Assembly (NCBI RefSeq): GCF_000485595.1
Contig: NW_014577777.1
Coordinates: 181,988 to 207,814 of the forward strand
Source: Priapulus caudatus
Taxonomy: Eukaryota; Priapulida; Priapulimorpha; Priapulimorphida; Priapulidae
Direction of reading: 5' to 3'
Length of the DNA: 25,827 nucleotides
Position numbers and translations under genes: made by a program
Notes under the pieces: model-generated
Databases searched by the model: none
Told to the model about the DNA's origin: nothing
The model's input: only the letters and a program-made list of their open reading frames with translations
Part shown: one piece after another, positions 23,798 through 25,827 of the stretch
Layout: each line of letters begins with the position of its first letter
Numbering within the stretch: position 1 is the first letter of the stretch

Positions 23798-25588
23798 GCA
23801 GAAACATAACCATCTGTGTAAACCAAACTTTTTACATTTACATGCACAGTGTTTTCCCTGCATTGACACGGGTGAGGCGGCCGCCTCGCTCAAATTCTCA
23901 TCCGCCACGCAGAAATTTATCCAAAAACACCGCCACGCTGACGAAAATCGCTGTTCTTCCCTCAGTAAACTACACTTTATTGAACTAATATCAAAATAAA
24001 GCTCTAAACATAAAACACAATGCCGCGTACTCACAATACTGTCAACACGCACACAATACACGCTAGTCACAACTCAGGCTAACCATACGAACACGTCTAC
24101 TCGACACCGCGTCTATGCGAGAAGCGAGAACGCGACTCTCCAAGCAACAAGAACTTTCACTATCACTACCCAGAATCAGCTGGTCAGGTGAGCACGGTTC
24201 ATAACCCGGTCAGCATGCATAGCGTGCATACAATGTGGAACACCGTGTCAGCAGAGACTGCGCCATAAGATATATAGATTTGAATTTTGCCGGAGCGGGT
24301 GAACGGCGCCGTTGCAGTGCCGCGCAGTGTGTGTGGAGACGAGCCGCTACTATTTCATTCAAAGTTCAATTCAAAGGGAAACGAAGAATCCTGTTCAACA
24401 TGACATTATGACCCTAATGTATGCAGTCGCGTGGTTGGTCCTCTTGCATTCATTATCGCTTCTTCTGGCACTATATATATTTCGAATCCAAAACAAGACA
24501 GATATTTGAATGGAGGCATTCCGAGTTACTCACACGAACGACGATATAATTATTTCCTTTACGCTAAAACTCTGCTACTAACATTGGAGCATGCGCTATC
24601 AGTATACGTGTAATTCGGATCAGATTTTCGGTAAAATTGACCTTTATACTTGGTTTGTTTAATTGTGAATAATAAATATGATACTAGATGTCGACGGTGA
24701 CCGAAAATCGATCTATTTTCGCTATATTTCTTCGCAACTTTCAATGGTTTAATGATTTTTCATTTAATGAAAGTGGAGTACTGTAAATTATTGATAGGTC
24801 TGATGGACTTTCTGCTTGGAAATTACGAAGGTCCGAGCGTGAAATCGGCAGGTCCCGGACCTTGGACTTGCCCTATTTTCAGCGCAAAAATTTGGCTGGT
24901 TCGTATGTTGCCATTGTTGGTTATACTCTCAGTGTCACTGATTCTAATTTTATATTCTAAAATCTCTAAATCTATCAATGCCTATTAAAGAAATAACATA
25001 AGTCAATAAAAGAGTTTGAACTAGTAGTACACGCGCCCACAAATGTGTTTTCACATATGTACTAACTAATCAGTGGTGCTAAACAGTAAACTAGGCTTGG
25101 GACCACGCGTCTAGAACAAGTCCAAGCTACGAGTACGAGCACAGGCACTTGTAGCGTTTCAATAAAATATAAATTATAATGCTAAATTGCTAACTAAATA
25201 CGAAATCTATTTACTACCAAATTCTGAATGTTTCTATACTCTCTTTCACCTATTATTGCCGACAGTTTCCTGTCAATTCCGTCCAAATCATACGTGCAAC
25301 CATATACGCTGCCGGCGCCATTGCTCTCGCGGGACACTGATGCACGCTTACACTAATATATAGCAGGTAGGAAAGCGGGATCGCAAAATTCGCTCGACGC
25401 TTGCTGGATTTCACACTTTCACAGCACGAATACACATCCAACAGCTGCCATTTTTGTTTCTATGTCAAGAACAGTGTTTACTTGTTATAAAAACATACTG
25501 TCTCTGTTCATAACCGAGCTGTGTCACGCGAAATCACACACAGGCTGACGACATTCTCGCGTTCGCGAACCTTGCCTTGTAATGTAAA
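23798..25588. other. Region upstream of COX6B, no gene recognised
   Basis: It should hold the COX6B 5' UTR intron, first exon and promoter. Bases 23850-24060 (starting CACAGTGTTTTCCCTGC, with a GGCGGCCGCC core) look like mobile-element remnant, but I cannot find matching ends. Short frames at 24312-24509 and 24752-24988 (plus) match nothing I know. Candidate minus-strand donors (GTGAGT) occur near 24026 and 24526. I cannot place the promoter. Confidence 0.4.
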
Positions 25589-25827
25589 TGGCTGTCAGAA
25601 TCAGGGCTATATAGACTGGGACTCGCTCCCACCTCGATTACCCATCGAGTGACTAAGCTAAGCCGAGAGGTGGGAGCGAGTGCCAGTCTATGGACTATAG
25701 GCGGTGCGCAGGCGGTGCACTGCTTTCCAACTCCTGTACGAGCCTCGCCATTGGAACATTGCAGCGTTGCGGCGCAACAATGAGGTCACGAAGAGCGCCG
25801 GTAGGTGTTTCCTGATTCTGACAGCCA
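25589..25827. mobile_element. Fold-back element at the window end
   Basis: TGGCTGTCAGAATCAGG at 25589-25605 is matched exactly by its reverse complement at 25811-25827, the last bases of the window. Inside, ATAGACTGGGACTCGCTCCC (from 25612) pairs with GGGAGCGAGTGCCAGTCTAT (ending 25691), a strong hairpin. Any target duplication on the right is out of view. Confidence 0.75.

Noticed and set aside
24752-24988. 78-residue frame with a hydrophobic C-terminus, possible small membrane protein
   Set aside because: A single hydrophobic run in AT-rich DNA, with no family match, no splice or promoter context and no supporting neighbour.
1-25827. CRISPR array, phage or bacterial operon, tRNA or rRNA genes
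   Set aside because: The window is plainly eukaryotic. The tandem repeats are head-to-tail minisatellites without unique spacers, and I found no tRNA or rRNA signature.

Overview
The window is animal genomic DNA. It has split genes with GT-AG introns, very many microsatellites and minisatellites, several non-autonomous DNA transposons, and interstitial (CCCTAA)n blocks of the telomere type used by most animals but not by most insects. I recognise two genes. The split structure, an NMDA-receptor gene of GluN3 character, and the satellite load suggest a non-insect, probably marine, invertebrate (lophotrochozoan or similar). I cannot name the species.

Plus strand, 5041-19467: the 3' part of a gene for an NMDA-type ionotropic glutamate receptor subunit, best matched to GluN3 (GRIN3). 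I could place fourteen coding exons. They run from the end of the amino-terminal domain through the split ligand-binding domain (S1, S2), M1, the pore loop, M3 (with SYTANL), M4, a cytoplasmic coiled-coil exon, and a last exon ending in the PDZ-ligand-like tetrapeptide ETVL. Almost every junction is phase-consistent. The 5' exons (signal peptide and most of the amino-terminal domain) are not recognisable here and probably lie upstream. One exon, 8868-9071, carries several frameshifts and a TGA. It lies in a block where an ~850-bp duplication also differs by many one-base indels, so poor local assembly is a better explanation than a dead gene.

Minus strand, 23443-21954: a complete three-coding-exon gene for cytochrome c oxidase subunit 6B (COX6B), 85 residues, with the CX9C and CX10C cysteine pattern intact. 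It converges on the receptor gene, with ~2.5 kb of low-complexity DNA between the two stop codons.

The most interesting material lies where repeats meet splice sites. (a) A long-TIR, Mutator-like element of ~820 bp sits exactly at a receptor splice donor and has duplicated it in a 9-bp target site; a hAT-like element is nested inside it with its own 8-bp duplication. (b) The acceptor of the pore exon is the last unit of a tandem array that repeats an acceptor plus the first bases of the exon. (c) An imperfect copy of the start of the coiled-coil exon lies ~1 kb upstream behind a good acceptor and could give a short alternative C-terminus. (d) A 37-bp minisatellite runs up to the first exon. 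(e) (CA)n and (TG)n tracts lie in opposite orientation around two exons. (f) A hAT-like element ends 15 bp from the COX6B coding-exon acceptor.

Bases 1-5040 (upstream or intronic) and 23800-25588 (upstream of COX6B) hold repeats and sequence in which I recognise no gene.
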